Assembly: GCA_026018925.1 (NCBI GenBank)
Contig: JAKSZU010000003.1
Span: 6,058,367 to 6,122,366, forward strand
Direction of reading: 5' to 3'
Length of the DNA stretch: 64,000 nt
From: Tupaia tana
Lineage: Eukaryota > Chordata > Mammalia > Scandentia > Tupaiidae
The notes beneath the pieces were generated by a model, which was not told the DNA's origin, made no database searches, and saw only the letters and a program-made list of their open reading frames with translations. Shown piece by piece: positions 31,900 through 42,990 of this stretch (the stretch's first letter is position 1; each line of letters starts with the position of its first letter). The position numbers and the translations under genes were made by a program.

Positions 31900-33870
31900 T
31901 ATGCACTGAATTTAGTCCAAATGAAGCCATTATGATTCCGCGATATTTGGCAAATCTGTAGCCTCACACCTGGGAGCATTTCCAGTACTCACCCGGATGA
32001 TCCCTGCAGGATTAACAGGGAAGCCGCGGGTTACCGGGTCGAGTTGGCTGCTGAGGCGTTGTGCGCCACCTGGTGGTCACACAGTAGATAGCATTCCTTC
32101 AAGCCCTGCATTGCCGGCGCCTGGCTATAGCGGCCCCACGCACTTCGACCCCAATCGCCTTCCAGTTAGCACAGACCGAGTGTCCCAGAGCCCTGAGTGT
32201 CAGTGGACAGCGACAAGCACTCCAGGAATCCGAGTCTGTACTGAGCTCCCAGCCCAGGTGTGCTCTGGGAGCCCCCAGGGGCTGTTTCTGATGAGCCATT
32301 CTGGTGGTCAGGTCCGCCATCCTCGCTCCCCGCCAGGCCAGCACTTCTGTGCTAAATAAAGGCTTCCACGTGACCTCTCCTCTGCTCCCGGGTCTCAGAG
32401 CAATACTTAGAGCTGGAGGGGAGGGAGATGACTCACCGCTTTGCTGAGCAGGAAATTAACACCCAGGGAGCCTAACCTGGCAGCAGCCTTGAGAAAATTG
32501 ATTTGCGGTGGTTGGAGCCTCGGGCAAAGTGGGTTTATGTGGGCAGGCTTATTAATGCTTCCTTCTGCTGACCCGTTCAGACGGGAAGTGGCTGATGATG
32601 TACAAAGTAGGGTCCCAGTTGCAGCCATGAGTTTTCAAGTTTCAGAAATCCCATAGGTTGGTGGAGAGAGCCCTGGCAGAGCACACCGCCTGACACCCAG
32701 ACTGGCCACTCTGTGAGCCCCCACCCTCCCTCTGGGTCCCACTTGCTACGTGAAAGGGCCAGGGCACTGCCTGGTCCTTGAGGCCCTCTTGGCCCTGACA
32801 CTGCGCCGATACTGGGTTTGAAATCAGCGTGGCCCTAAGTCACGAGGAGAGGAGCGCAGGACGACCTTCCCTTCGGTCTCAGCCAGTCAGGACTCCCGGG
32901 TGCCTGCTGGTGGCCAGGGCAGACTGGCACTTCTGAGGCCTGGGTGAGGGGTGACCCTGGCCCCGTGAGCAGAGCGGGCAGACTGAGTGGTCGTGGGGGC
33001 CGTGGTGGGTGGGCAGCAGAGCTGAAAGAGGAGGTGAGGTCCGGGAGCACAAGGGGCCGCGCCGGCCAGAGCGGCCAACCTCAGGCTGGAAGGAAGGAGG
33101 GCGCTCTGAGGTCTCCAGCCTCACACCCCTGTCTGGAGCAGAGCTGGAGCCAGGACCCAGAGCTCCACTGCGGGGTTAGAGTCCTACTTCCCCAGGACTG
33201 GAACAATCCAGAAACCCTTTGTGCTATTTAAAATGACAAAATTCCTAGGGAAAGGTCCTTAAAGAAACCCTGGGGCCTGCTGACTCTGAGCCAAGGGTTT
33301 CTTCTAAGTGTGGCTGAAGGAGAAACGGGGCCTCCGGCCAGGCGGGGTGGCTGCAGTTCCTCCCGGTCTCCCCCAGACTCATCTGGGCCCAGTAGGCTTT
33401 ACCTTGCCGCCCTTCCCTGAAAGACTTCTAAAAGCCACGGGCTGCGGCCCCCCGCCCCAGCGTCCTCTCTGTTATGTAAAACACCCTGTGCTGCCTCCGC
33501 TCGTTTGCATCTGAGCTCTCGGTTTGCATCTGCACCTGGCCGCTCAGGAGGCGCAGGGAAATTGCGGCCTGTTGTACCTGCGGGAGGAAGCGAGCTGCGG
33601 CAGAGGCGTAACCGATGTTTCCTTTCTCACTGGGCTTGGTGGGATCTTTGTGGTGCTTTGAGAGGTTCTGGGTCGGGGTTGCGGATGTCTCTCCCCACTC
33701 CGTGCTGTCCGAGGCTTGGCGTGGCTGTGGTGCCAGTACTTCTGTCCTGGAGCAAATGTGCGGGCCGCAGCCCTGGTCTTCAGGGTCCCTTCTCGAGTAA
33801 GGCTTTCTGCCCCCGGGTATGTCCACAGCCAAACACACAGAAATATCTCAGGTGGCCCTGAGACTGTCCC
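31900..33870. other. GC-rich tract without a recognised gene
   Basis: Open frames of up to about 136 codons on both strands are expected in GC-rich DNA. No conserved domain, exon-like splice pairing or known repeat seen. Confidence 0.45.
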
Positions 33871-33879
33871 TGTGCTGTG

Positions 33880-34010
33880 GGGACTTGGAGCATGCAGGCA
33901 CACACACCTGGCATGGTTTTCAGGCTGCCAGGGCTAGGATTCGAGCCTCAGCTGACCTCATGAAATCCGGCCCCCTCAACCTCAAGGCTACTGGTCAACC
34001 CACTGCCCCT
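33880..34010 (-). mobile_element. Possible old SINE remnant
   Basis: GCATGCAGGCACACACACCTGG, GGCTGCCAGGGCTAGGATTC and ATGAAATCCGGCCCCCTCAA have the order of a reversed SINE-C, with high divergence. Confidence 0.4.
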
Positions 34011-34969
34011 GTATTCTGGGGTCTGTGACCAACCACACGTGGGAGGCAGATTACCACGACCCAGGCCCAAGGGCCCTGCCCACTCAGGACTGTGGCTGGG
34101 GAGTCCGCCCCAGGATGTTAATCCCACGGACATGGACGTGGTGCCTGGCCTCCGGCCTCCCTTTCTGAGCATGTCGGTCCCATTTCCTGGGGCCCGCCGG
34201 CTGCGGAATGGTTTATTCAACAGAGGAGCGAGCCAGAGGGAGATTCTGGTCCCTGTGGCTGCATTCCCACCTGAGCCGGGCGGTCTGTTCCTCCTGAGAC
34301 CCAGTCCTTCCCCTCCGCCTCTTGGTGTCCCCCACACTCCCAGGTTCCACTGCGGGCCCTGGCAGGGCAGAGGAGGCAGGTCTTTGTCCCAGCCCTCTCC
34401 CGGGATCCAGGAGAGCCCGTGTGTAAGGGACACCCGTGTCCCTCTGTCCTGCTCTGTTCCTGGGCCTGAGACTGCAGCCTCCCGCCCCCGAGCTGCATGT
34501 GTCTACCAAGTACCGAGTGCAGCGGTTCCGGCTCCCCGAGGCCACCTCCTGCAGGCTCTTCTTTCCTGCCGTCCGCAGCGTCCAGAGCTCGCCTGCCACG
34601 GTCCCGCCACGTTCACTTCAGATTCTCACCTAAGGTCAGTGCAGTTGTGCTTCCCAGCTCAGCCTGGCCCCAGGTCCCCAAGTCCTGCCCTGGGTGGGAC
34701 CGGGGCTGGTCTCTTCTTCCTTTTCTCCTGTGCCTGCTGGTTTCCCCAGGGGCCAGGCAGGGAGGCAGGGGTGGGAGGACAGTGGTTCCCTGGCCTGTCC
34801 TCTTGCACTCCAGGTGGGGGCTCGGGTGGCAGGTCTGCAACACTGGCTCTTCTCCTGAGGCACCGTGGGCCCGGGACTGCTTGGTACCCTGTGCCCTCGA
34901 CATTGTCCTGCCCACCCCATGGCCTCTGACTGCTGTCCCCGAGGCCACGCTGCCTCCTGGGAGGGCTTT
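34011..34969. other. GC-rich tract without a recognised gene
   Basis: A plus-strand frame of 296 codons (34039-34929) is the longest here, but its translation is proline/serine-rich without recognisable motifs, and the opposite strand is equally open. I do not call a gene. Confidence 0.45.
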
Positions 34970-35660
34970 GTAGCAGATTCCTGCGGCCGCCATCACAAGG
35001 TGCACAGACCAGGTGCCCTGAAGCATGGACGTGGGTTCTCCCGCAGTCCCGGAGGCCGGAAGTTCAAGTCTTGGTGTCGGCAGGGCTGTGCTCCCCGGGA
35101 GCCTCTGTGGATGTGGAGGGTCCTTCCCACCTCCCCCAGCTCTGGGGACTCCGGCTGTCCCACGGCTCGCGGCAGCACCTTTCTGATCACTGCTCAGTCT
35201 CTCCCGGGACTCCTCATGTCTGTCCCTCAGCGTCTTGCTGCTTTTTTTTGGAGAGGTTTTTGCTATAGGGCGTGTGCGCTCTCCAGAAAGACAGAAAGCC
35301 AGAAATCACCCCCCAGGGGGATGGCCACGCCGCAATCCCTTCTCCTCCATTCTCCTCTCGGGATCCTGGGCACGCACGCACACGCGCCCGGCGTGAATTT
35401 AAGCCACCAGATCTGAGACTCGAACTGCGGTCGACTACATGGGAGTCCAGCGACATAGCCATTACGCTAACTGCTGGTCCCATCATCTCTCTCTTCTTAT
35501 GAGTACGGTTATCGGGCCAGGGATGCCGTGCTCTAGTGTGGCTCCATCTTTCCTCAATGACATCTGCAAAGACTCTGCTTCCAGAGTCACAAACGCAGGA
35601 ACTAGGGACCAGGACTCAATATCACCGTTGGGGACACAATTTGATCCATAGCAGGTCTCT
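34970..35660. repeat. LTR-like relic split by a SINE
   Basis: ATCACAAGGTGCACAGACCA and GGAGGCCGGAAGTTCAAGTC, then beyond the SINE ATGACATCTGCAAAGACTCT and GGGGACACAATTTGATCCAT, fit the two halves of an old MaLR-like LTR. Confidence 0.45.
35241..35481 (-). mobile_element. SINE-A (young-looking)
   Basis: GAGAGGTTTTTGCTATAGGGCG, CACGCCGCAATCCCTTCTCC, box B complement GACTCGAACTGC and head complement CGCTAACTGCTGGTCCC. Confidence 0.93.
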
Positions 35661-36731
35661 TCAAGAGGTCCAGGACTGACCATTTTTTCCTGGAATTCCC
35701 CGTCATCATTTCCACTGTAACAGATGGGGTGAGGCTGTTCCCCTGCCCGGCAGACTCGGGCTGCTCTGCCAGCCTCTGCCTTCACACTCTGGCAGGAAGC
35801 AGTGCCAGTCGCCATGTTCACACGTGGCCCAAACTTCCGGGGCACGCGGGAGCTCCAGAGCCCAGGGTGGACCCAGCCCGGGAGTTCCTACAACCAGGAG
35901 ACACAGAGCCAGGGAGTCCCATGTCCTGCTCCTGCCCCAGGCACAGCTGCAGCCTCTGGGTCGTTCCCTGAGGCCCCTCACTAGGCCCGAGATGGGCAGA
36001 CGTGGTGACCCGGCACCCTCTTGGCCGACCACCTCCCGTTGTCTCAGCGAGCTGCTTTCACACCCAGGTGGGCTGGAGGAGGGTGGTAGTCCCAGGACAG
36101 CTGGGCCACTTCATGGCACACCTGGGGGCTGTGACAGTCCCCAATGTGCTCGTTAGAATGTGGGGCTTTCTGGTCACCTCCTTTTTACCTTGTTATTGAA
36201 AGAGGGGGCCCCTGCCCTGAACAGTATGAGCTGGCTGAACACGCAATACCCAATGCTGCACAGATGAGGCTGACAGCAGTTGTTAGTCACAGGGGCTCCC
36301 TCTCCCAGGGGCGCAGGGTGGGCATTCCAGGCAGGCCCCTTGGTAGTGTGCACAGCAGACAGCGAAGCGGCAGGGCTGTGGGAGGCTGGCTGTGTAGTAA
36401 TCGGAGGGTGAGGTGTCCTGTTTCCCAAGGGAAAATGTGATTGGTTTGTTTGAATAATTTCACAGGCTGGCAGGTAAGTAAAACTGGGAAGGTTGAGGAC
36501 CAGGTAGAGTCGAGTGGTCTGCTGATGGGGAGCTAGGTGGATAGGAACCCTCTTCTGCTGGGTTGGAGGCATGTCTGGAGCGAGTCGGGGACCCCACGAT
36601 GCTCAAAACTGTCAAGGCAGCAGCACGCACACTTTTACGCCTTTTACTACGTGGGAGTGGTAGGTGCTTGGCCCTCCCTCCCTTCTTCCTGTCTTTCTCC
36701 CTTTCTCCGTTTCTCTCTCTCTCTCTCTCTC
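35661..36731. other. GC-rich tract without a recognised gene
   Basis: No recognised coding or repeat feature apart from a CT-rich run entering the next SINE. Confidence 0.45.
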
Positions 36732-36768
36732 TTTTTGAGAGATTTTTGCTATAGGGTGCATGTGCTAG

Positions 36769-36819
<51 letters not shown>

Positions 36820-36990
36820 AAGTGAGAAATCACCCCCACGCCACAATCCCTTTTCCATTCTCCTCTCGGGATTTTGGACATCCAGGCCCATGTGCCCAGT
36901 AAGAGTTTTAAGCTGCCAAGTCTGGGACTTGAACTGTGATCCACTATGTGGGAGTCCAGCAACATAACCATTATGCCATCTGCTGGTCCC
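36732..36990 (-). mobile_element. SINE-A with (GA)n
   Basis: GAGAGATTTTTGCTATAGGGTG, GA run at 36773-36800, CACAATCCCTTTTCC and head complement ATGCCATCTGCTGGTCCC. Confidence 0.9.
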
Positions 36991-37484
36991 TCTTTTTTCT
37001 TTTTAAAATACAACAGGTTTGTGGAGATATAGTTCACATGCCATCAGTTAATCCAGTTAAAGTGTACAATTCTGTTTTTTTCAAGGTGTTCAGAGTTGTG
37101 CAACCACTAGCACACTGAATTTTAGAACATTTGAATATTTTATTACTCCCCCTAAAGAAACTGTGTACCTATTAGCAGTCATTCCCAGTGTCCCCCCAAC
37201 TCTCCCCAGCCCTAGGCGATCACTAACCTGCAGAAAGTAACAATAAGGCTGTGCCATTGCAGTCCCACCAGCAATATGCCAAGGTGCCGGTTTCTTTACG
37301 TCCTCACCAACATTTGTTCCTTTCTGTCTTTTTGATTACAGCCATCCTGATGAATGTGAATAGTATCTCTTTGTGATGCTAGTAATAGTAATGACTAAAG
37401 ATGTTGAGCATTTTTTTTTCATGCACTTATTGATAATTTGTGTATCTTCTTTGGAGAAATGTCTATTCAAATGCTTTGCCCTTT

Positions 37485-37640
37485 TTTTTTTTTGGAAGGT
37501 AACGTCTCACTGTCAGGTGGGACTACAGATGTTTGCCACTGCTGGCTCCTGCTTTTTTTTTTTTTTTTTGCAAGAGGCAGTCTTCCATGTGGCCTCAGAC
37601 TGCTAAGTAGCAGTGTCTGCCAACATGCACTACAATGATG
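37485..37640 (-). repeat. Unassigned insert with T runs inside the LINE-1
   Basis: Two T runs (37484, 37553) enclose GGTGGGACTACAGATGTTTG and GCAAGAGGCAGTCTTCCATG. It interrupts the L1 between two adjoining ORF2 parts, so it is a younger insertion, possibly a truncated SINE-C. Confidence 0.35.
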
Positions 37641-37814
37641 GAGCCCTTTCTCCATTTTTAACTGGGTTATTTTTCTTATTATTGAGTTATAAGCATGTGT
37701 ATATATGTAGTGGACTCTAGACCTCCTTTATCAAGTATGATTTATAAATATTTGCTACTATTCTATAGATTGTCTTTTCACTTTCCTAATGATGTCCTTT
37801 GAAGCACAAAAGTT

Positions 37815-38027
37815 TTCCTTTTCTTTTTTTAAATCTTTTTAATTGTCAGAGGTTGCATGTACTTCCAGTCAGAGATGAGATGAGGAGAAAGCACTTTCTC
37901 CCTGTCCCTGGGGAGTGGTCATGCCACAATCCCTTCTCTACTTCTCCATCCTGTTGGGATTTGAACCACAGCTGGCCATGTGGGATCTGTCTCTCTTAAA
38001 TTCCTAGGCTGTGAGGCTGGCCTTACA
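37815..38027 (-). mobile_element. SINE-C
   Basis: CAGAGGTTGCATGTACTTCC, GGTCATGCCACAATCCC, GGATTTGAACCACAGC and CATGTGGGATCTGTCTC. No GA run. Confidence 0.7.
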
Positions 38028-38340
38028 AATGTTTCAATACTGATAAAGTAAAAAAAAAATTACTTTACTTGCTTGCATCTTTGGTGTCATAGTTAAGAAA
38101 TCATGCCCTAATTCAAAGTCATGAATATTTATACCCATGTTTTCTTTTAAGGCCTTTTTAGTGCTAGATCTTATATTTAGAGTTTCATTCATTTTGAATT
38201 AATTTTTAAATATGGTGTGAGGTAGGGATTCAATTTTATTATTTTTGCGGGTAGACATCCAGTTTCTCCAAAAACATTTGTTGAAAGACAGTTTTTCCTC
38301 ATTGAGTTGTTTTGGCACCTTTGTGAAAAATCAATTACTT

Positions 38341-38611
38341 GGGACCAGCAGTTAGCGTAATGGCTATGTCGCTGAACTCCCATGTAGTCGACTGTGGTTC
38401 AAGTCCTGGACCCTGTGGCTTAAACTCATGCTGGGTGCATGTGCGTGCGTGCCCAAGATCCCGAGAGGAGAATGGAGGAGAAGGGATTGTGGTGTGGCCA
38501 TTCCCCCTGGGGGGTGATTTCTCACTTTCGGTCTCTCTGTCTCTCTGGTGAGTGCACATGCCCTGTAGTAAAAACCTCTCAAAAAACAAAGCAAAACAAA
38601 ACAAAACAAAA
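38341..38611 (+). mobile_element. SINE-A
   Basis: Head GGGACCAGCAGTTAGCGTAA; tail ATGCCCTGTAGTAAAAACC and (AAAAC)n. Approximate target repeats CAATTACTT and CAATTATTT. Confidence 0.92.
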
Positions 38612-38894
38612 CAATTATTTGATACATGTGAGGGCTTATTTTGGGACTCTCAGTTCTATTTCACTGAACTAAACTCCTATACTTATGTCAGTACCACACT
38701 ATTTAATTACTGTCTTTGTAGTAAGGTTTGAAATCAGAAAGTGTCAGTTCTTCAGCTTTGTTCTTTTTCTTCAAGATCATCATGGGTCCTTTGATTTTCC
38801 ATATGAATTTTAGAATCAGCCTGTAAATTCCAGCTGATATTTTAGCAATATTTGTATTAAATTTGTATATCAAAATTGGGAATATTACCATTTA

Positions 38895-39152
38895 AAAAAA
38901 TTGCCAGAAGGTGTGTGTGTGTCTACTACAGAGAGACAGAGAGAGAGGGAAAGGGAAAGGGAGAGAGAGAGGGAGAAAGCATCCCTCATGCTGCCATCTT
39001 TTCTCCTCCATTTCTCCATCCTGTTGGTAGTTGGGGCTGCATACAAGTGTACCTGGCACGTCTGTCGAGCCACCAAGTTTGAAACTCACACTACACAGTT
39101 GGCCACGTGGAGTCCGGCTCTCTTAACTACAAAGCCATGGGCCCGGCCTGGG
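38895..39152 (-). mobile_element. SINE-C
   Basis: GTGTGTGTGTCTACTACAGAG, GA-rich part, CATGCTGCCATCTTTTCTCC and head complement CAAAGCCATGGGCCCGGCC. Confidence 0.7.
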
Positions 39153-39444
39153 AGTATTACCATCTTAATGATATAAAGTCTTCGGACCCATGAGCATGGA
39201 TGTCTTTCCATTTATTTAGTTATTCTTTAGTTTCTTTCAATGATGTTGTATAGTTGTTAGAGTATAACTTTTGCACTTATTAAATTTATTCTAGGTGTTC
39301 TATCCTTTTCAATGCTACGTTAAATGCAATTTAAAAATGTTAATTTTTGGTTTGTTTATTGCTAGAGTATTAAAATACCTTTGTATTTTGTATATTGATC
39401 TTGTATCCTAAAATCTTGCTGAACTTGTTCATTAATTTTTAAAA

Positions 39445-39450
39445 ATTTAA

Positions 39451-39505
<55 letters not shown>

Positions 39506-39512
39506 TAAATTT

Positions 39513-39554
<42 letters not shown>

Positions 39555-39657
39555 GAGGAAAGGAAAGTCAGAAAGCAAGTTGCCAGGTCCAGGACTCAGA
39601 CAGTGGTCAGCCATGCGGGACTCCAATGTCCTTAACCACCACGCCACCTGCCAGCCC
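39445..39657 (-). mobile_element. SINE-B with (CTTT)n tail
   Basis: About 14 CTTT units at 39452-39506 stand in place of the poly-T; then TTTGACCAGAGAGAGA, GA run and head complement CACCACGCCACCTGCCAGCCC. Confidence 0.92.
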
Positions 39658-39684
39658 TTGTTTATTAATTTTTATAGTGATTTT

Positions 39685-39927
39685 TTTCTTTGAGAGATTT
39701 TTGCTTTAGGGCATGTATGCTTGCCAGAGACACAGAGAGAGACAGAAAGAGAGAAAGTGATAAATCACCCCCACCCAAGGGGAATGGCAACTCTGAAATT
39801 CCCTCTCCCCCATGGTCCTCTTGGGATTTTGGGCATGCATGCACACATGCCTGGTATCAGTTTCATTGAACTGTGATCAGCCATGTGAGAGTCCATGCCA
39901 CAATCACTATGACACATGATGGTCCCC
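39685..39927 (-). mobile_element. SINE-A
   Basis: GAGATTTTTGCTTTAGGGCATG, GGGGAATGGCAACTCTG, and head complement ACACATGATGGTCCCC. Moderately diverged; part of the B box region is missing. Confidence 0.83.
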
Positions 39928-40735
39928 ATTCTAATAGTTTTTTATTTTTTTAAGGTAGAGCCCTTAGGATATTCATGTACAAAGTTATTTCATATGCAAA
40001 TAGAGAGACTTTCCTTTTTCCTTTCCATCTGGATGCTCTTTATTTCATTCCCTTTCTCCTCTCTCCACCAGCTGCTATGTCTAGAACCGCTGGAACAATG
40101 TTGTATGAAAGTGGTGAAAGCAGACATTTTGGTCTTGTTTCTGGCCTTAGTGGGAATGTGATTTCCAGAGTAATGTCAGTTGTGGGTTTTGTGCAGATTT
40201 GTTTAATTCCTTCTATTCCTCTTTGTTCCATGTTTTCCTCATGAAAGAGTATTGAATTTTGTCAATGCTTTTTCTACATCCATTGAGATGATCATGTGGT
40301 TTCTGTCCTTTATTCTTTTGATATGGGGTATTACATTAATTGAGCTTTGGATGCCAAATAATCTTGTATTCATAGGACAAATCCCAATTGTTCACAGTGT
40401 ATAATCCTCTTTATATATTGCTGGATTTTATTTGCTAGTATTTTGTTGAGGCTTTTTTGTCTATATTCGTAAGAGATACTGATGTGTGGTTTTTAGTTCT
40501 TGTGATGTCTTTGGTGTCAGGTAATACTAGCCTTACAAAATGAGCTGAATGTACTCCCTGCCCTTCTATCATCTGGAAGAGTTTGTGAAGAATGAGAATT
40601 AATTTTACTGAAACTTAAAATATTTGGTAGAATTGAAATAATCAGAACCTGAGCATTTCTCTGTGGGGAATTAACATGGAATTCATTCTCTTCATTTGTC
40701 ATAGAACTAGTCAGATTTTCTACTTTTTTCCCCTT

Positions 40736-42003
40736 TTTCTCTTCTGTTAGCTTTAATTACATTTTCGGCATACAGCCAACGACAAATCTTTGACATTAAG
40801 CTATACATTTACACAGGCAGGCATTGTCAACTTTCTGTAGTCACAGCACTGAGATAACACGGGAGAGTTAGTCTTTCTTGCGCCTTTCTGTCCTGGATAG
40901 AAGTGAAACATATTAGGAAGATTTATCAGTGCTTCAAATTCATTTGTCGTATAGCTCTTGAAATGATTGCATTTACTTTCACTTGGTTTCTGGCAAATAA
41001 AAAATCAACTTTGTTCTTCAACTAAACTGTTAACTGTAGATTGTTTTGTGTGTTTTTAGAGGGATTTCTGCTATAGGATATGTGTGCTTGCCAGAGAGAC
41101 AGAGACAGAAAGACATAAAGTGAGAAATCACCACCCAGGGAAATGGCCATGCTGCAACCCCTTCTCCTTCATTCTCCTCTCGGGATTTTGGGCACATGTG
41201 CACATGTGCTCAGTGTGAGTTTTAAGCCACATGGTCCAGGATTTGAACCATGGTTGGCCAAGTAGGAGTCCAGTGACATAACTATTATGCCATCTGCTGG
41301 TCCCTAAACTGTAGATTTTTAGAGATCACAGTAATGACAGATTGGTATATGTTTCACTGTAATACACCTGCTTAAAGAACAGATGTTAACACTAACAAGG
41401 GTTTACTTTTACCATGAATCACTTGCCATGTGGGAAGACATTTTTGGTTCATCGAGAGCCAGAATCTTTACACAGTACAGAGAGACACTTTGCCAGATTT
41501 TCTGATCACTTATTAAACAGTTGAAACATCCATAAACATTATTTATCTTATAAAACATATCCACAACAGAACAGACACAAAAACTAAATAAATCACAAGG
41601 GCCAAGTTATGGTCTTTGGAAAAGCTAAAAGTTAAAAAATATTTTTGGCGAGAAGACTTCTTCATTTCTGCTGAGAACTAGTGATTTCAGGGAATAAGAG
41701 AAATGAAGATTTTCTACTGATAATTCAGCCTCTAGCCCCCAGTCTCGAGTGGTCGGGTGCCCCTCTATCCTTCTCTCTATCTCTGTCTGCCTCTCTCTGT
41801 CTTCTCATCTTTTTATATTTTTTCCTTTAAAAATTGTTTTAAAGTAAAATATTCTCTTGGCTTTCAGATCCTCCTTTATCTTGCTAATAATCCCTTCTCC
41901 CCTCCCCCCTAGGAGAGGCAAGAGGCAGGCCTTCAGAAGAAGACTCCTCCATTGCTGCTGAGAACTAGTGATTTCGTGTGCATACAAGCATGCCACATGG
42001 TTT
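40736..42003. other. Unassigned AT-rich tract, possible old retrocopy or 3' UTR-like sequence
   Basis: After removal of the SINE-A at 41044-41306 the sequence is not obviously a LINE or LTR. It has a direct repeat at 41651-41689 and 41937-41975 sharing CTGCTGAGAACTAGTGATTTC. I cannot name a parent gene. Confidence 0.35.
41044..41306 (-). mobile_element. SINE-A with 11-bp target duplication
   Basis: TTTCTGCTATAGGATATGTGTG, GGCCATGCTGCAACCCCTTC and head complement CATCTGCTGGTCCC. AACTGTAGATT at 41033-41043 and 41307-41317. Confidence 0.92.
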
Positions 42004-42275
42004 TTCTTTTTTTTTTTTTTTTGGAGAGGTTTTTGCTATAGGGCGCGTGTGCTCGCCAGACAGACACAGAGAGACATAGAGACAGAAAGAGAGAAATCAC
42101 CCCCCAGGGGGGATGGTCACGCTGCAGTCCCTTCTCCTCCATTCTCCTCTTGGGATCTTGGGCACGCACGCACACGTGCCCGGCGTGAGTTTTAAGCCAC
42201 CGGGTCCGGAACGCGAACCGCGATCGACTACGTGGGAGTCCAGCGACATAGCCATTACACTAACTGCTGGTTCCC
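42004..42275 (-). mobile_element. SINE-A (young-looking)
   Basis: Poly-T, GGAGAGGTTTTTGCTATAGG, palindrome CCCCCCAGGGGGG, GAACGCGAACCGCG at the B box (TTCGCG variant) and head complement ACTAACTGCTGGTTCCC. Confidence 0.93.
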
Positions 42276-42990
42276 TATTTTTTGCTTTTTTAAAAAATAT
42301 ATTTTTGGTTATTTTTCCTTTTTTTTCCTTCTTTTTCTCACTCTTTCTTTCTTCTCTCTCTCTCTCTCTCTGTTTTTTTTTTCCATTTCCTATCTCTTTT
42401 TTTGACATTCAAAATTATTTTTTAAGTTCTTTTATACATTTGATCATATTATTTAGCCTGTAAAGTGAATATTCCAACATGTGTACATTTCTCCCTAGTC
42501 CAGTTGATAATACTATAAAGTTATCTTTAACAGATAATACCCCATTTCTTTGTCCCATTAACGCTATGCCTCTCTATTTTTCTCCTCAGTGTCCTTCCTC
42601 AGACTCTATTCCTTTTGCCTATTTCTTTCCTGGTAACTTTTACAAACTACAATTACACTACTTGTATATTTACTTACTATATTGTTCCTTCTGTGCCCCG
42701 AACACCTATCATAAATTCTGAGGCATGACAGGGAAGAAAAAACTGAAGGTTGAATGAGCAGAGACCACAGACACTGTGCTATAGACCTAGGAAACACATA
42801 TCAGAGTCAAAATGAAGGCAGAAATATCTCTGTTTTGTGATACACTTACAAAAATGCACTTTCAGTGAAGATCACAGAAGATGTTTCCTAACTTATTATA
42901 CAGAGCTAGGGAGTGATATGCAAAGATAATAAACACTCCTAATTTGAAACAGATGGAAATTCTTTCTGTTTTCTTATTCTTTTTCATTTA
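42276..42990. other. AT-rich tract without a recognised gene
   Basis: CT/T-rich at 42300-42420, then AT-rich. It may include the degraded 5' region of the next element. Confidence 0.4.

Larger units (their letters stand above)
37000..40735 (-). mobile_element. LINE-1, 3' UTR to mid ORF2 (antisense), with nested SINEs
   Basis: Reading left to right it is the reverse of one L1: 3' UTR (37015-37220), then ORF2 antisense at 37250-37500, 37640-37815, 38030-38340, 38620-38890, 39150-39440 and 39930-40735 (CTTTGAAGCACAAAAGTTTT, TTTTGGCACCTTTGTGAAAA, ATTGATCTTGTATCCTAAAA, CATTGAGATGATCATGTGGT, TAATACTAGCCTTACAAAAT). The order is unbroken once the SINEs are removed. It is 5'-truncated at about 40735 and heavily mutated. 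Confidence 0.88.

Noticed and set aside
34039-34929. 296-codon plus-strand open frame
   Set aside because: GC-rich region open in several frames on both strands; translation is low-complexity Pro/Ser/Gly-rich with no recognisable domain and no splice or start context.
31900-36700. Possible KCNH2 or other neighbouring gene exons in the GC-rich interval
   Set aside because: No frame shows the PAS, transmembrane or cyclic-nucleotide-binding sequence of KCNH2, nor other recognisable exon sequence.
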